Source of the DNA: Janthinobacterium sp051380875 | GTDB taxonomy: Bacteria > Pseudomonadota > Gammaproteobacteria > Burkholderiales > Burkholderiaceae_D | DNA length: 64,000 nt | Reading direction: 5' to 3' | Assembly (NCBI RefSeq): GCF_051380875.1 | Contig: NZ_JBNYXW010000018.1 | Location: 79,606-143,605 of the forward strand | Part shown: positions 25,883 through 33,352 of the stretch, piece by piece | How the letters are laid out: each line of letters opens with the position of its first letter | How positions within the stretch are numbered: position 1 is the first letter of the stretch | Position numbers and translations under genes: made by a program | The notes under the pieces: model-generated | What the model saw: only the letters and a program-made list of their open reading frames with translations | Told to the model about the DNA's origin: nothing | Database searches by the model: none

Positions 25883-26632
25883 ATGTTGAATAAAACCACC
25901 CTGCGCGCCGCTGCTGCGCTGACGATTGCGGCCATGCTGGCCGGCTGCGCCACGGCGCCGACGAACCCGAACGGCATGCGCCAGGACTACCCCCAAGGCG
26001 AGCAGAATCGGCAAGCGGCGGCGGCGAACGACGATCCGTGCAGCGTGGGCGCGACAGCTGCCGCTGGCGCCGCCGTGGGTGCCTTGCTGGGCGCCCTGGC
26101 CGGTGGCAAGAATGGCGCACTGAAGGGCGCGGCCATCGGCGGCGGCCTGGCGGCGGCCGGTTGCCTGGCGATCAATGTCAATTCGCGCCAGACCAAGACG
26201 GCGGCGCAGGCGGACCGCGACTACATCCGCGCGCGCGGTGCGCTGCCGCGCGAACCGCAAGTGGTGTCATATACGCCGCAGCTGAGCGCTTCCACCGTCA
26301 AGCGTGGCCAGCCGTTCAAAGTCACTTCCGTGGTCGAGCTGGTCAATGGCAGCGCGCAAAGCGTCAACGACGTGCGCGAAGAGCTGGTGGTGCTCGATCC
26401 GCAAGGCCAGCCGTTCAAATCCGGCTCGAAAGCCTTGGCCAGCAGCAATAAATCGGGCGGGCGCTTTGAAAACTCGTTCGAGCTGACCTTGCCTGCCGGC
26501 GTGTCGCAAGGCGTGTATGGCGTCAAGACGAATCTGTACGTGAACGGCAAGCTGGCCGCCACGCGCGACTTGCGCACGCAGCTGGTGATGCTCGACGTGA
26601 AGGGCAGCGCGCAGCAGTTGGCGTTGCGTTAA
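25883..26632 (+). CDS. Glycine-zipper lipoprotein of the tubulin-like cluster
   Basis: 249 residues. A lipoprotein signal (AALTIAAMLAGC, Cys near residue 22) predicts lipid anchoring. A glycine-zipper segment (VGATAAAGAAVGALLGALAG and GAAIGGGLAAAG, about 54-95) could insert into or across the membrane. The C-terminal half (from about 127) is a beta-rich region, PQLSASTVKRGQPFKVTSV..., resembling an immunoglobulin-like fold. Ribosome site GGGAG at 25872-25876. Last gene of the six-gene run, 12 bp after the zinc-ribbon gene; it would put one end of the system in the envelope. Confidence 0.78.
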   Translation: MLNKTTLRAAAALTIAAMLAGCATAPTNPNGMRQDYPQGEQNRQAAAANDDPCSVGATAAAGAAVGALLGALAGGKNGALKGAAIGGGLAAAGCLAINVNSRQTKTAAQADRDYIRARGALPREPQVVSYTPQLSASTVKRGQPFKVTSVVELVNGSAQSVNDVREELVVLDPQGQPFKSGSKALASSNKSGGRFENSFELTLPAGVSQGVYGVKTNLYVNGKLAATRDLRTQLVMLDVKGSAQQLALR

Positions 26633-26667
26633 AAAGAGATTGCGTTTGGCTGGTGGTGGAGTTTCAG

Positions 26668-26783
26668 CGTCTCATCCAATCGTAGCGAGCGGCGATGATT
26701 TGTGGCCGAGAAGCGCAGCGCTACTTTAGTAGCGTGAGCATCGCCGGCCGCAAAGCGCGCCGCGCAGTAGATTGGGTGAGATG
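26668..26783. repeat. 116-bp imperfect palindromic element between convergent genes
   Basis: Outer arms cgtctcatccaatc (26668-26681) and gattgggtgagatg (26770-26783) are nearly complementary. Inner segments around aatttgtggcc-type and ggccgcaaag sequences continue the pairing with mismatches, and the centre is a perfect hairpin CGCTAC-TTTA-GTAGCG (26719-26734). It fills the gap between the tubulin-like cluster and trmL, which run towards each other. It could act as a bidirectional terminator or be a dispersed REP/MITE-like element. No transposase is present. Confidence 0.6.
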
Positions 26784-26787
26784 TCCT

Positions 26788-27258
26788 CTACGCGCCGCCA
26801 GCGTAGCCGTGCTGGCGCCACGCCTCATACACCACCACGGCCACCGTATTTGACAAATTCAGGCTGCGGTTGTCGGGGCGCATGGGCAGGCGGATGCGCT
26901 GTTCGGCAGGGAAGCCGTCGCGCAGCGCGGGATCGAGGCCTTTCGTCTCGGAACCGAAGACAAACACGTCGCCAGGCAAAAAGGCGACGTCGCCGAACGG
27001 GCGCGAGCCGCGCGTGGTCATGGCGAACATGCGCGCGGGATCGGGTTGGGTGTCGGCCAGGAAGGCGTCCCAGTTCTTGTGCACCTTCATGCTGGCGTAG
27101 TCGTGGTAATCGAGGCCGGCGCGCTTCATCTTGGCATCGTCGAGCGGAAAGCCCAGCGGTTCGACCAAGTGCAGCTGCGCGCCCGTATTTGCGCACAGGC
27201 GGATAATGTTGCCCGTATTGGGCGGGATTTCAGGTTCTACCAGAACGACGTGAAACAA
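26788..27258 (-). CDS. trmL: tRNA (cytidine(34)-2'-O)-methyltransferase
   Basis: SPOUT-family enzyme methylating the wobble position 34 ribose of tRNA-Leu isoacceptors. 156 residues, the compact TrmL size. Motifs: VEPEIPPNTGNIIRLCANTG near the N terminus, DYHDYA, the SAM-knot segments VFGSETKGL and RLPMRPDNRSLNLSN. Separated by 35 bp from the comF-like gene upstream on the same strand. Confidence 0.95.
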   Translation of the reverse strand: MFHVVLVEPEIPPNTGNIIRLCANTGAQLHLVEPLGFPLDDAKMKRAGLDYHDYASMKVHKNWDAFLADTQPDPARMFAMTTRGSRPFGDVAFLPGDVFVFGSETKGLDPALRDGFPAEQRIRLPMRPDNRSLNLSNTVAVVVYEAWRQHGYAGGA

Positions 27259-27293
27259 AATACTCTCCTTATTGATCCATCTATATTAGTTAG

Positions 27294-28055
27294 CTAGCGC
27301 GGCGGCGTGCGCGCCACGACCAGAATGCTGACCTTCGCCGCGCCCGCGCGCTTGCAGGCGGCCGCCAGCGCGTTGACGGTATGGCCGCTGCTCATCACGT
27401 CGTCGACGATGCCGACATGGCAGCCTGGCAACAGGGCCGCCTGTTCCGGCGCGATGGCAAACGCCTGCGCCAGGTTCGCTTGCCGTTCCTGCGGCGCCAC
27501 GCCGCTTTGCGCCTTTGTTTCGCGCACCCGTTGTGCCAGCCGGGGCTGCAAGGGCAGCTGCAGCAGGCGCGCCAGCGGACGGGCAATTTCCAGCGCTTGG
27601 TTAAAACCCCGCTCGGCCAGGCGGGCAGAACCCAGCGGCACGGGGCACAGCAGTTGCGGCCGCTCCCAGCCTGATTGTTGCTGCACGGCCGCATATAACA
27701 GTTGCGCAAACAGGGGCGCCAGCGCCAGGCGCGCGCCGAATTTCAGCTGTAGCAGCAACTGGTCGACGGGCGCCGCATAATCAAACGCCGTGATCGTGGC
27801 ATCATACGCAGGCCGCTGGCGCAGGCAGCGCCCGCACAGTTGCGCCACGTCATCGAGCCGATTGGCGCACTGGCGGCAGTGGGGCCGCGCTTGTCCCCGT
27901 CCTTGCCCCAGATATTGCGCGCGGCAGGGCGGGCACAGCACTTGCGGGCAGCCGATGCCGCACAGCGCGCACTGCGCCGGCAGCACCGTGGCACCGAGCC
28001 ACAGTCTTAGCGCTTGCCATGTGGCATCAACGCGGGGCTTGGTGGCGTTCCACAT
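27294..28055 (-). CDS. ComF family protein (amidophosphoribosyltransferase-like)
   Basis: 253 residues. Cys-rich N terminus with zinc-finger pairs (CALCG, CPPC, CRQCANRLDD, CGRC at about 29-76), followed by a phosphoribosyltransferase-type domain with LLCPVPLG, RGFNQA and the PRPP loop VGIVDDVMSSGHTV. ComF/GntX proteins are linked to DNA uptake; with pilTU elsewhere in the window, natural competence is conceivable, but that is inference. Divergent from the bioC-like gene, whose start lies 56 bp away. Confidence 0.9.
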   Translation of the reverse strand: MWNATKPRVDATWQALRLWLGATVLPAQCALCGIGCPQVLCPPCRAQYLGQGRGQARPHCRQCANRLDDVAQLCGRCLRQRPAYDATITAFDYAAPVDQLLLQLKFGARLALAPLFAQLLYAAVQQQSGWERPQLLCPVPLGSARLAERGFNQALEIARPLARLLQLPLQPRLAQRVRETKAQSGVAPQERQANLAQAFAIAPEQAALLPGCHVGIVDDVMSSGHTVNALAAACKRAGAAKVSILVVARTPPR

Positions 28056-28111
28056 CGCGATGGCGTCGTTCCATGTACACTGCCGACATTATCTCACCTC
28101 ACCGATTTCAC

Positions 28112-29035
28112 ATGCCAGTTCCCACCAGTCCGCCCAAAATGAGTGCGCCCATCGATACGGTGCAAGTACGCGAGTTCTTTTCCCGTCCAGCGCGCAGCGC
28201 GCCCTCGGACTTCCTGCGCCGCGAAGTGTCGGCGCGCATGCATGAGCGCCTGGAGCTGGTGAAAATCACGCCGCATCGCGTGCTCGATGCGGGCTGCGGT
28301 CCCGGCGCGGATCTGGCGCAGTTGCAAAAGGATTATCCCGCCGCGCAGATTCTCGGTCTCGATGCAGCGCAAGCAATGATGCAGGCGGCGCGTGCGCCGG
28401 CGTCGAAACTGGCCAGTATCAACCAGTTTCTCAGCAAGCTGCTGCCGGCCAAGGCGGGCGTGGATCTATTGTGCGGCGACCTGGGCGACCTGCCGCTGGC
28501 ACCGAACAGCATCGATCTGGTCTGGTCCAACCTGGCCTTGCACTGGCATGCCCAGCCCGACCGCGTGTTTGCCGAATGGCGCCGCGCGCTGCGCCTCGAT
28601 GGCTTGTTGATGTTTTCGTGTTTTGGCCCCGATACCTTCCGTGAAGTGCGCGACGCTTTTGCCGAAGCGGACCTGTATCCGCATGCCTTGCCCTTCGTCG
28701 ACATGCACGACTTTGGCGACATGCTCGTCGAAACGGGCTTTTCCACGCCCGTGCTGGACATGGAAATCATCACCGTCACCTACGATACGGCGGAAAAACT
28801 GCTGGCTGACGTGCGCGCCTTTGGCGGCAACCCCCTGACCACGCGCCGGCGCGGTCTGATGGGCAAAGCGGCCTGGCAGCGCATGCTGGCCGCGCTGGAA
28901 AAGATGCGCCGCCCCGACGGCAAGCTGGGCCTGAGTTTTGAAATCATTTATGGCCACGCTTTCCGTCCCGCGCCGCGCGTGACGCGCGATGGGGAAGCCA
29001 TCATCCGCTTTGATTTACCGCGCAAACCCAAATAA
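28112..29035 (+). CDS. bioC: BioC-like SAM-dependent methyltransferase
   Basis: Probable malonyl-ACP O-methyltransferase of biotin synthesis, 307 residues. SAM site VLDAGCGPGADLAQL, then DLLCGDLGDLPL and the acid/Asn motif IDLVWSNLALHW, followed by RRALRLDGLLMFSCFGPDTF, strongly BioC-like. The C-terminal DTAEKLLADVRAFGGNP and IYGHAF also fit. ATGs at 28112 and 28139 are both reasonable, and neither has a strong ribosome site. Burkholderiales often carry bioC beside comF; no other bio genes lie here, so the activity is inferred from family. Confidence 0.85.
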   Translation: MPVPTSPPKMSAPIDTVQVREFFSRPARSAPSDFLRREVSARMHERLELVKITPHRVLDAGCGPGADLAQLQKDYPAAQILGLDAAQAMMQAARAPASKLASINQFLSKLLPAKAGVDLLCGDLGDLPLAPNSIDLVWSNLALHWHAQPDRVFAEWRRALRLDGLLMFSCFGPDTFREVRDAFAEADLYPHALPFVDMHDFGDMLVETGFSTPVLDMEIITVTYDTAEKLLADVRAFGGNPLTTRRRGLMGKAAWQRMLAALEKMRRPDGKLGLSFEIIYGHAFRPAPRVTRDGEAIIRFDLPRKPK

Positions 29036-29143
29036 AAGTCAAAAGAAACCGAGACTTGGTCGCCATCGGCATGTTGATGTTGCAGCAAGCGTTGCAAAGC
29101 GCGCGGCGACCAGGGCGAGGGCGCGCGCAAAGCCGATTATTGC

Positions 29144-29173
29144 TTGATGGATTCAAGTTTACTTGATTATAAT
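29144..29173 (+). promoter_or_regulatory. Candidate sigma-70 promoter for the cox operon
   Basis: TTGATG (29144-29149) and TATAAT (29168-29173) are separated by 18 bp in an AT-rich stretch. Use of this promoter would give an untranslated leader of about 320 nt before coxB. Confidence 0.5.
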
Positions 29174-29390
29174 CGTTGATTGTTTGTCAGCTTGCTAAGT
29201 AGAAAAAACAAGGGCTGCATACAAAATAAAAAAAACAAAGCAAGACTTATTGGAAGTTACTGCATTAGTATAGTAACCATCTTCCACACAGGGCCATCTG
29301 ACTGTGGGGCAGGAAAAAAGGGTTCCAGCATGGTTGCGCGCCGCCGTTTTTGGCGTGGCAGCCAGCATGGAATTGGCTGGTGTTTGACGC

Positions 29391-29413
29391 ACATGGCCAG
29401 GTTCTGGCCATGT
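29391..29413. promoter_or_regulatory. Operator-like palindrome upstream of coxB
   Basis: Perfect arms acatggccag (29391-29400) and ctggccatgt (29404-29413) with a 3-nt centre, located 88 bp before the coxB start and 3' of a TTGACG hexamer (29384-29389). Symmetry and position suggest a dimeric regulator site; an mRNA hairpin is the alternative. Confidence 0.4.
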
Positions 29414-29500
29414 TGCTTTCATGGAGGAGCGGCAGCGGTCCAGTACGGAGAAGTCCGCAGCCGTTTAAAATATCATTATTTTTGGGTGGTTGGGGAAAAC

Positions 29501-30709
29501 ATGAAACATGCAAAGCGACTTCAATCGTTGCTGCTCGGGCTGTCTTTGACAGCGTTTGGCATCGGGCGATGGGCCACGGCGGCACCGGCTGCCAGTACCT
29601 ATCCCGGCACCGGCGGTCCCGTGCCGTTCGAAATGAATCTGCAGCCGCCGGCGACACAGATCGCCCACGAAATCTACGATTTGCACACCTGGATGATGAT
29701 CGTCTGCATGGTGATCTTCGTGGCCGTGTTCGGCGTCATGTTTTATTCCATCTTCAAGCACCGCAAGTCCCTCGGCCACAAACCGGCCACGTTCCACGAA
29801 AGCACCACCGTCGAGATCGCCTGGACTGTCGTGCCTTTCCTGATCGTCATCGGCATGGCCCTGCCTGCCACGCGCACCGTGGTCGGCATGAAGGATACCT
29901 CGAACGCCGACATCACCATCAAGGCCACCGGCATGCAGTGGAAATGGGGCTATGACTACCTGAAAGGCGAGGGCGAAGGCATTTCCTTCCTCTCCAACCT
30001 GGCCACGCCGCGCTCGCAAGTGGGCGCGCCGGGCATGCCGCCGACGGAAAAGCGCGGCGAAAACTACCTGATCGAAGTCGACAATGAAGTCGTGGTGCCG
30101 GTCCACAAGAAGATCCGCATGGTGCTGACGGCCAACGACGTCATCCACGCCTGGTCCGTGCCCGCCTTTGGCGTGAAGCAGGATGCGATTCCAGGTTTCG
30201 TGCGCGACACCTGGTTCAAGGCCGACCATATCGGCACCTTCCGCGGCAATTGCGCCGAGCTGTGCGGCAAGGAACATGCCTTCATGCCCATCGTCGTCAA
30301 GGTTGTATCAAACGATGACTACAAGGCATGGGTGGATGTGAAACAAAAGGAAATGGCCGCACTGGCCGATGATCCAAGCAAAGTGTGGACCATCGACGAG
30401 TTGAAGGTCAAGGGCGAGAAAGTGTATGCGGCCAACTGCGTGGTCTGCCACCAGGCGACGGGCAAGGGCGTGCCGGGGGCATTTGCACCGCTCGACGGCT
30501 CGGCCGTGGTGAACGGTCCGAAGGCGGAACAGATCCATGTCTTGCTGAACGGGCAAAAGAGCGGCAAGTATCCAGCGGAAATGCCAGCCTGGAAACAGCT
30601 GTCTGACACGGAAATTGCCGCAGTGATCACTTACACGCGCAATTCCTGGTCGAACAAGGCCGAAGAGAACATCGTTCAACCAGCCGAAATCGTGGCTGCA
30701 CGCAAGTAA
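29501..30709 (+). CDS. coxB: Cytochrome c oxidase subunit II with fused cytochrome c domain
   Basis: 402 residues. Signal peptide or first helix at the N terminus, two membrane helices (about 60-85 and 105-128), then the periplasmic CuA domain with the complete ligand set C251-x3-C255-x3-H259-x2-M262 (CAELCGKEHAFM) and upstream His in DVIHAW. A C-terminal cytochrome c domain has haem site CVVCH (313-317) and an axial Met in the region after residue 360 (AEMPAW). This caa3-like fused form is typical of Burkholderiales aa3 oxidases. The ATG at 29501 gives a proper export signal. First gene of the oxidase operon; coxA follows after 13 bp. Confidence 0.95.
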   Translation: MKHAKRLQSLLLGLSLTAFGIGRWATAAPAASTYPGTGGPVPFEMNLQPPATQIAHEIYDLHTWMMIVCMVIFVAVFGVMFYSIFKHRKSLGHKPATFHESTTVEIAWTVVPFLIVIGMALPATRTVVGMKDTSNADITIKATGMQWKWGYDYLKGEGEGISFLSNLATPRSQVGAPGMPPTEKRGENYLIEVDNEVVVPVHKKIRMVLTANDVIHAWSVPAFGVKQDAIPGFVRDTWFKADHIGTFRGNCAELCGKEHAFMPIVVKVVSNDDYKAWVDVKQKEMAALADDPSKVWTIDELKVKGEKVYAANCVVCHQATGKGVPGAFAPLDGSAVVNGPKAEQIHVLLNGQKSGKYPAEMPAWKQLSDTEIAAVITYTRNSWSNKAEENIVQPAEIVAARK

Positions 30710-30722
30710 TTAGGAGCCGTAC

Positions 30723-32321
30723 ATGAGCACTAGCACCTTGGACCACGCCGGTCACGATCACGATCACGATCACAGTCACGATCACCCGCGCGGCTTGCGC
30801 CGCTGGCTGTTTGCCACCAACCATAAAGATATCGGTACCCTGTACCTGTGGTTCTCGTTCATCATGCTGCTGTCGGGCGGCGTGCTGGCGATGATGATAC
30901 GCATGGAACTGTTCCAGCCTGGCCTGCAATTTTTCCATCCTGAATTCTTCAACCAGTTGACCACCATGCACGGTATCTTCATGGTGTTCGGCGCCATCAT
31001 GCCGGCCTTCGTCGGCTACGCCAACTGGATGATCCCGCTGCAAGTGGGCGCTTCCGACATGGCCTTTGCCCGCATGAACAACTTCTCGTTCTGGCTGCTG
31101 CCACCTGCCGCTACCCTGCTGGTTTTGTCGTTCTTCGTGCCGGGCGGCGCCACGGCAGCCGGCTGGACGCTGTACGCGCCGCTGTCGACGCAGATGGGCC
31201 CTGGCATGGACATGGCTATTTTTGCCCTGCATCTGATGGGTGCCTCGTCCATCATGGGTTCGATCAACATCATCGTCACCATCCTCAACATGCGCGCCCC
31301 GGGCATGACTCTGATGAAAATGCCGATGTTCTGCTGGACCTGGCTCATTACCGCGTATCTGTTGATCGCCGTCATGCCGGTGCTCGCTGGTGCCATTACC
31401 ATGACCCTGACGGACCGCCATTTCGGCACGTCCTTCTTTAATGCGGCAGGTGGCGGCGACCCCGTCATGTACCAGCACATCTTCTGGTTCTTCGGCCATC
31501 CCGAGGTCTACATCATGATCTTGCCCGCTTTCGGCATCGTCTCGCAGATATTGCCGGCGTTTGCCCGCAAGCCGCTGTTCGGCTATGCCTCGATGGTGTA
31601 CGCCACGGCCTCGATCGCGATTCTGTCGTTCATCGTCTGGGCGCATCACATGTTTACCACCGGCATGCCGGTGACCAGCCAGCTGTTTTTCATGTACGCC
31701 ACCATGCTGATCGCCGTGCCGACGGGCGTGAAAGTGTTCAACTGGATCGCCACCATGTGGAAGGGTTCCATGACGTTCGAGACGCCGATGCTGTTCGCGG
31801 TCGGCTTCATCTTCGTGTTTACCATCGGCGGCTTCACCGGCCTGATCCTGGCGGTGACGCCGATCGACATCCAGCTGCAGGATACCTATTATGTGGTGGC
31901 GCATTTCCACTACGTGCTGGTGGCCGGTTCGCTGTTTGCCCTGTTCGCCGGTTTCTACTACTGGAGCCCGAAATGGACGGGTCACATGTATAACGAGACG
32001 CGCGGCAAGATCCACTTCTGGCTGTCGCTGATCACGTTTAACGTCACCTTCTTCCCCATGCACTTCCTGGGCCTGGCGGGCATGCCGCGCCGTTACGCCG
32101 ACTATCCGGCGCAGTTCACGGATTTCAACATGCTCGCCTCGATCGGCGGCTTCGGCTTTGGCCTGATGCAAGTCTACTTCCTGGTGTTCGTGGTGATTCC
32201 GACCATCCGTGGCGGCAAGGCAGCACCGGCGAAACCATGGGAAGGTGCCGAAGGACTGGAATGGACCGTGCCGAGCCCGGCGCCATTCCACACCTTTGAA
32301 ACGCCGCCAACCGTGAAGTAA
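30723..32321 (+). CDS. coxA: Cytochrome c oxidase subunit I
   Basis: Catalytic haem-copper subunit (haem a, a3-CuB), 532 residues, twelve membrane helices. Ligand motifs are present: HGIFMVFGA (haem a His), HPEVYIMILP (CuB His and cross-linked Tyr), WAHHMFT (CuB His pair) and HFHYVL (haem a3 and a His). Proton-channel features include the YANWMIPLQVGA region. An unusual extension, DHAGHDHDHDHSHDHP, precedes the conserved NHKDIGTLYL. AGGAG at 30713-30716 is the ribosome site. Confidence 0.97.
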   Translation: MSTSTLDHAGHDHDHDHSHDHPRGLRRWLFATNHKDIGTLYLWFSFIMLLSGGVLAMMIRMELFQPGLQFFHPEFFNQLTTMHGIFMVFGAIMPAFVGYANWMIPLQVGASDMAFARMNNFSFWLLPPAATLLVLSFFVPGGATAAGWTLYAPLSTQMGPGMDMAIFALHLMGASSIMGSINIIVTILNMRAPGMTLMKMPMFCWTWLITAYLLIAVMPVLAGAITMTLTDRHFGTSFFNAAGGGDPVMYQHIFWFFGHPEVYIMILPAFGIVSQILPAFARKPLFGYASMVYATASIAILSFIVWAHHMFTTGMPVTSQLFFMYATMLIAVPTGVKVFNWIATMWKGSMTFETPMLFAVGFIFVFTIGGFTGLILAVTPIDIQLQDTYYVVAHFHYVLVAGSLFALFAGFYYWSPKWTGHMYNETRGKIHFWLSLITFNVTFFPMHFLGLAGMPRRYADYPAQFTDFNMLASIGGFGFGLMQVYFLVFVVIPTIRGGKAAPAKPWEGAEGLEWTVPSPAPFHTFETPPTVK

Positions 32322-32376
32322 TGCCAGTGTCACGGGCCGGCGCAGCTGCCGGCCCACCTTGAATAAAGTGCCTGCC

Positions 32377-32493
32377 ATGACCGAAGTGAAAATTGAGCGC
32401 AAGAAACCCAACAACCTGCGTACCGGACTGATACTGGGCGGCCTGGCTGCCATCTTCTTCCTGTCTGTGTTCGTCAAGCGGCTGTGGTTCTGA
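32377..32493 (+). CDS. Cytochrome oxidase small assembly protein
   Basis: 38 residues (starts MTEVKIERKKPNNLRT, ends SVFVKRLWF). A positively charged N terminus is followed by one membrane helix (GLILGGLAAIFFLSVFV). The same short protein sits between coxA and ctaG in Burkholderiales oxidase operons and is commonly annotated as an oxidase assembly protein; a mechanism is not established. Its stop is 1 bp from the GTG start of ctaG, which supports that it is translated. Confidence 0.85.
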   Translation: MTEVKIERKKPNNLRTGLILGGLAAIFFLSVFVKRLWF

Positions 32494-32494
32494 C

Positions 32495-33067
32495 GTGACG
32501 ACGCCCTTGCAACAGGAAACGCGCGGCCTGAACCGCAAGATGCTGGGCAAGCTGATCGTCATTGCCATCCTGATGTTTGGCTTTGGCTATGCCCTCATTC
32601 CCGTCTACAAGCAGATTTGCGAAGTGATGGGCATCAACGTGCTGACGCAGAAAGATGGCACGGTGGCCTACGACAACAATACGCAGGTCGACACCACGCG
32701 CAGCATCACCGTCGAGTTCGACGGCAATGCGCAGGGGCCGTGGCGTTTCCGTCCTACCGTGTCGAGCATGCAGGTGCATCCGGGCGAACTGGTGACGGTC
32801 CTGTATGAAGTGGTCAACACGCAAAACCGCGTGGTGAACGCGCAAGCCATTCCCAGCTACGCGCCGCAGAGCGCCACGCCGCATTTCAAGAAGGTCGAGT
32901 GCTTCTGCTTCAAGCAGCAGACCTTGAAACCGCACGAGGCGCGGCAAATGCCGGTGGTGTTCTTCCTCGATCCGGCCCTGCCGAAAGAGGTGAAAACCAT
33001 CACCCTGTCGTACACATTTTTCGAGATTGCCGGTCTGAGCCAGACTCAGGCGCCGGCCGTCCAATAG
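32495..33067 (+). CDS. ctaG: Cytochrome c oxidase assembly protein CtaG/Cox11
   Basis: Copper chaperone that delivers CuB to subunit I. 190 residues from a GTG start at 32495 (MTTPLQQE). One N-terminal membrane helix (LGKLIVIAILMFGFGYALIP) and a periplasmic beta-domain with the copper-binding CFCF motif (VECFCFKQQTL) plus VNAQAIPSYAP and MPVVFFLDP, all diagnostic of Cox11. Followed by the DUF2970 gene after 9 bp. Confidence 0.96.
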   Translation: MTTPLQQETRGLNRKMLGKLIVIAILMFGFGYALIPVYKQICEVMGINVLTQKDGTVAYDNNTQVDTTRSITVEFDGNAQGPWRFRPTVSSMQVHPGELVTVLYEVVNTQNRVVNAQAIPSYAPQSATPHFKKVECFCFKQQTLKPHEARQMPVVFFLDPALPKEVKTITLSYTFFEIAGLSQTQAPAVQ

Positions 33068-33076
33068 GAGAGTGCC

Positions 33077-33283
33077 ATGGGTGAGCCAGGCAAACCTGAA
33101 AAAGCGTCATTCCTGTATTCGCTGCGGGCCGTGGTGTGGTCGTTTACGGGCTTGCGCCGCAAGAGCGATTTCGATAAGGATTCGGCCAGGCTCAATCCCG
33201 TGCACATCGTCATCGCCGGCTTTCTGGTGGTCGCTTGCCTGATCGGCGTCCTGATTGCCATCGTTAAATTCGCTGTTGCATGA
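33077..33283 (+). CDS. DUF2970 domain membrane protein
   Basis: 68 residues. The pattern SFLYSLRAVVWSFTGLRRKSDFDKD followed by LNPVHIVIAGFLVVACLIG and a short tail is the DUF2970 family, found between ctaG and coxC in many betaproteobacteria. One membrane helix (about 44-66). Function unknown; conserved location implies a role in oxidase biogenesis. Ribosome site AGGAGAG at 33066-33072. Confidence 0.88.
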   Translation: MGEPGKPEKASFLYSLRAVVWSFTGLRRKSDFDKDSARLNPVHIVIAGFLVVACLIGVLIAIVKFAVA

Positions 33284-33352
33284 TTTTTGCTACGATTTTT
33301 GCTACATCTATAACGTATAAAAACCACCCTACAAGTTTTTGAGGAGATGATG

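Larger units (their letters stand above)
29036..29500 (+). other. 465-bp leader region upstream of coxB
   Basis: No convincing gene is seen. The region is clearly more AT-rich than its neighbours (29140-29290) and holds a consensus-like promoter and a perfect 10-bp-arm palindrome described separately. The coxB frame remains open back to 29180, but the extra residues (SRKNKGCIQNKKNK and so on) do not look like protein sequence of this family. Confidence 0.6.

Noticed and set aside
29384..29416. Sigma-54 promoter before coxB (TGGCC...TTGC)
   Set aside because: The GG and GC dinucleotides are 7 bp apart instead of the required 10.
30627..32477. 616-codon reverse open frame across coxA
   Set aside because: Shadow of the conserved coxA gene; composition biased to His and Arg.
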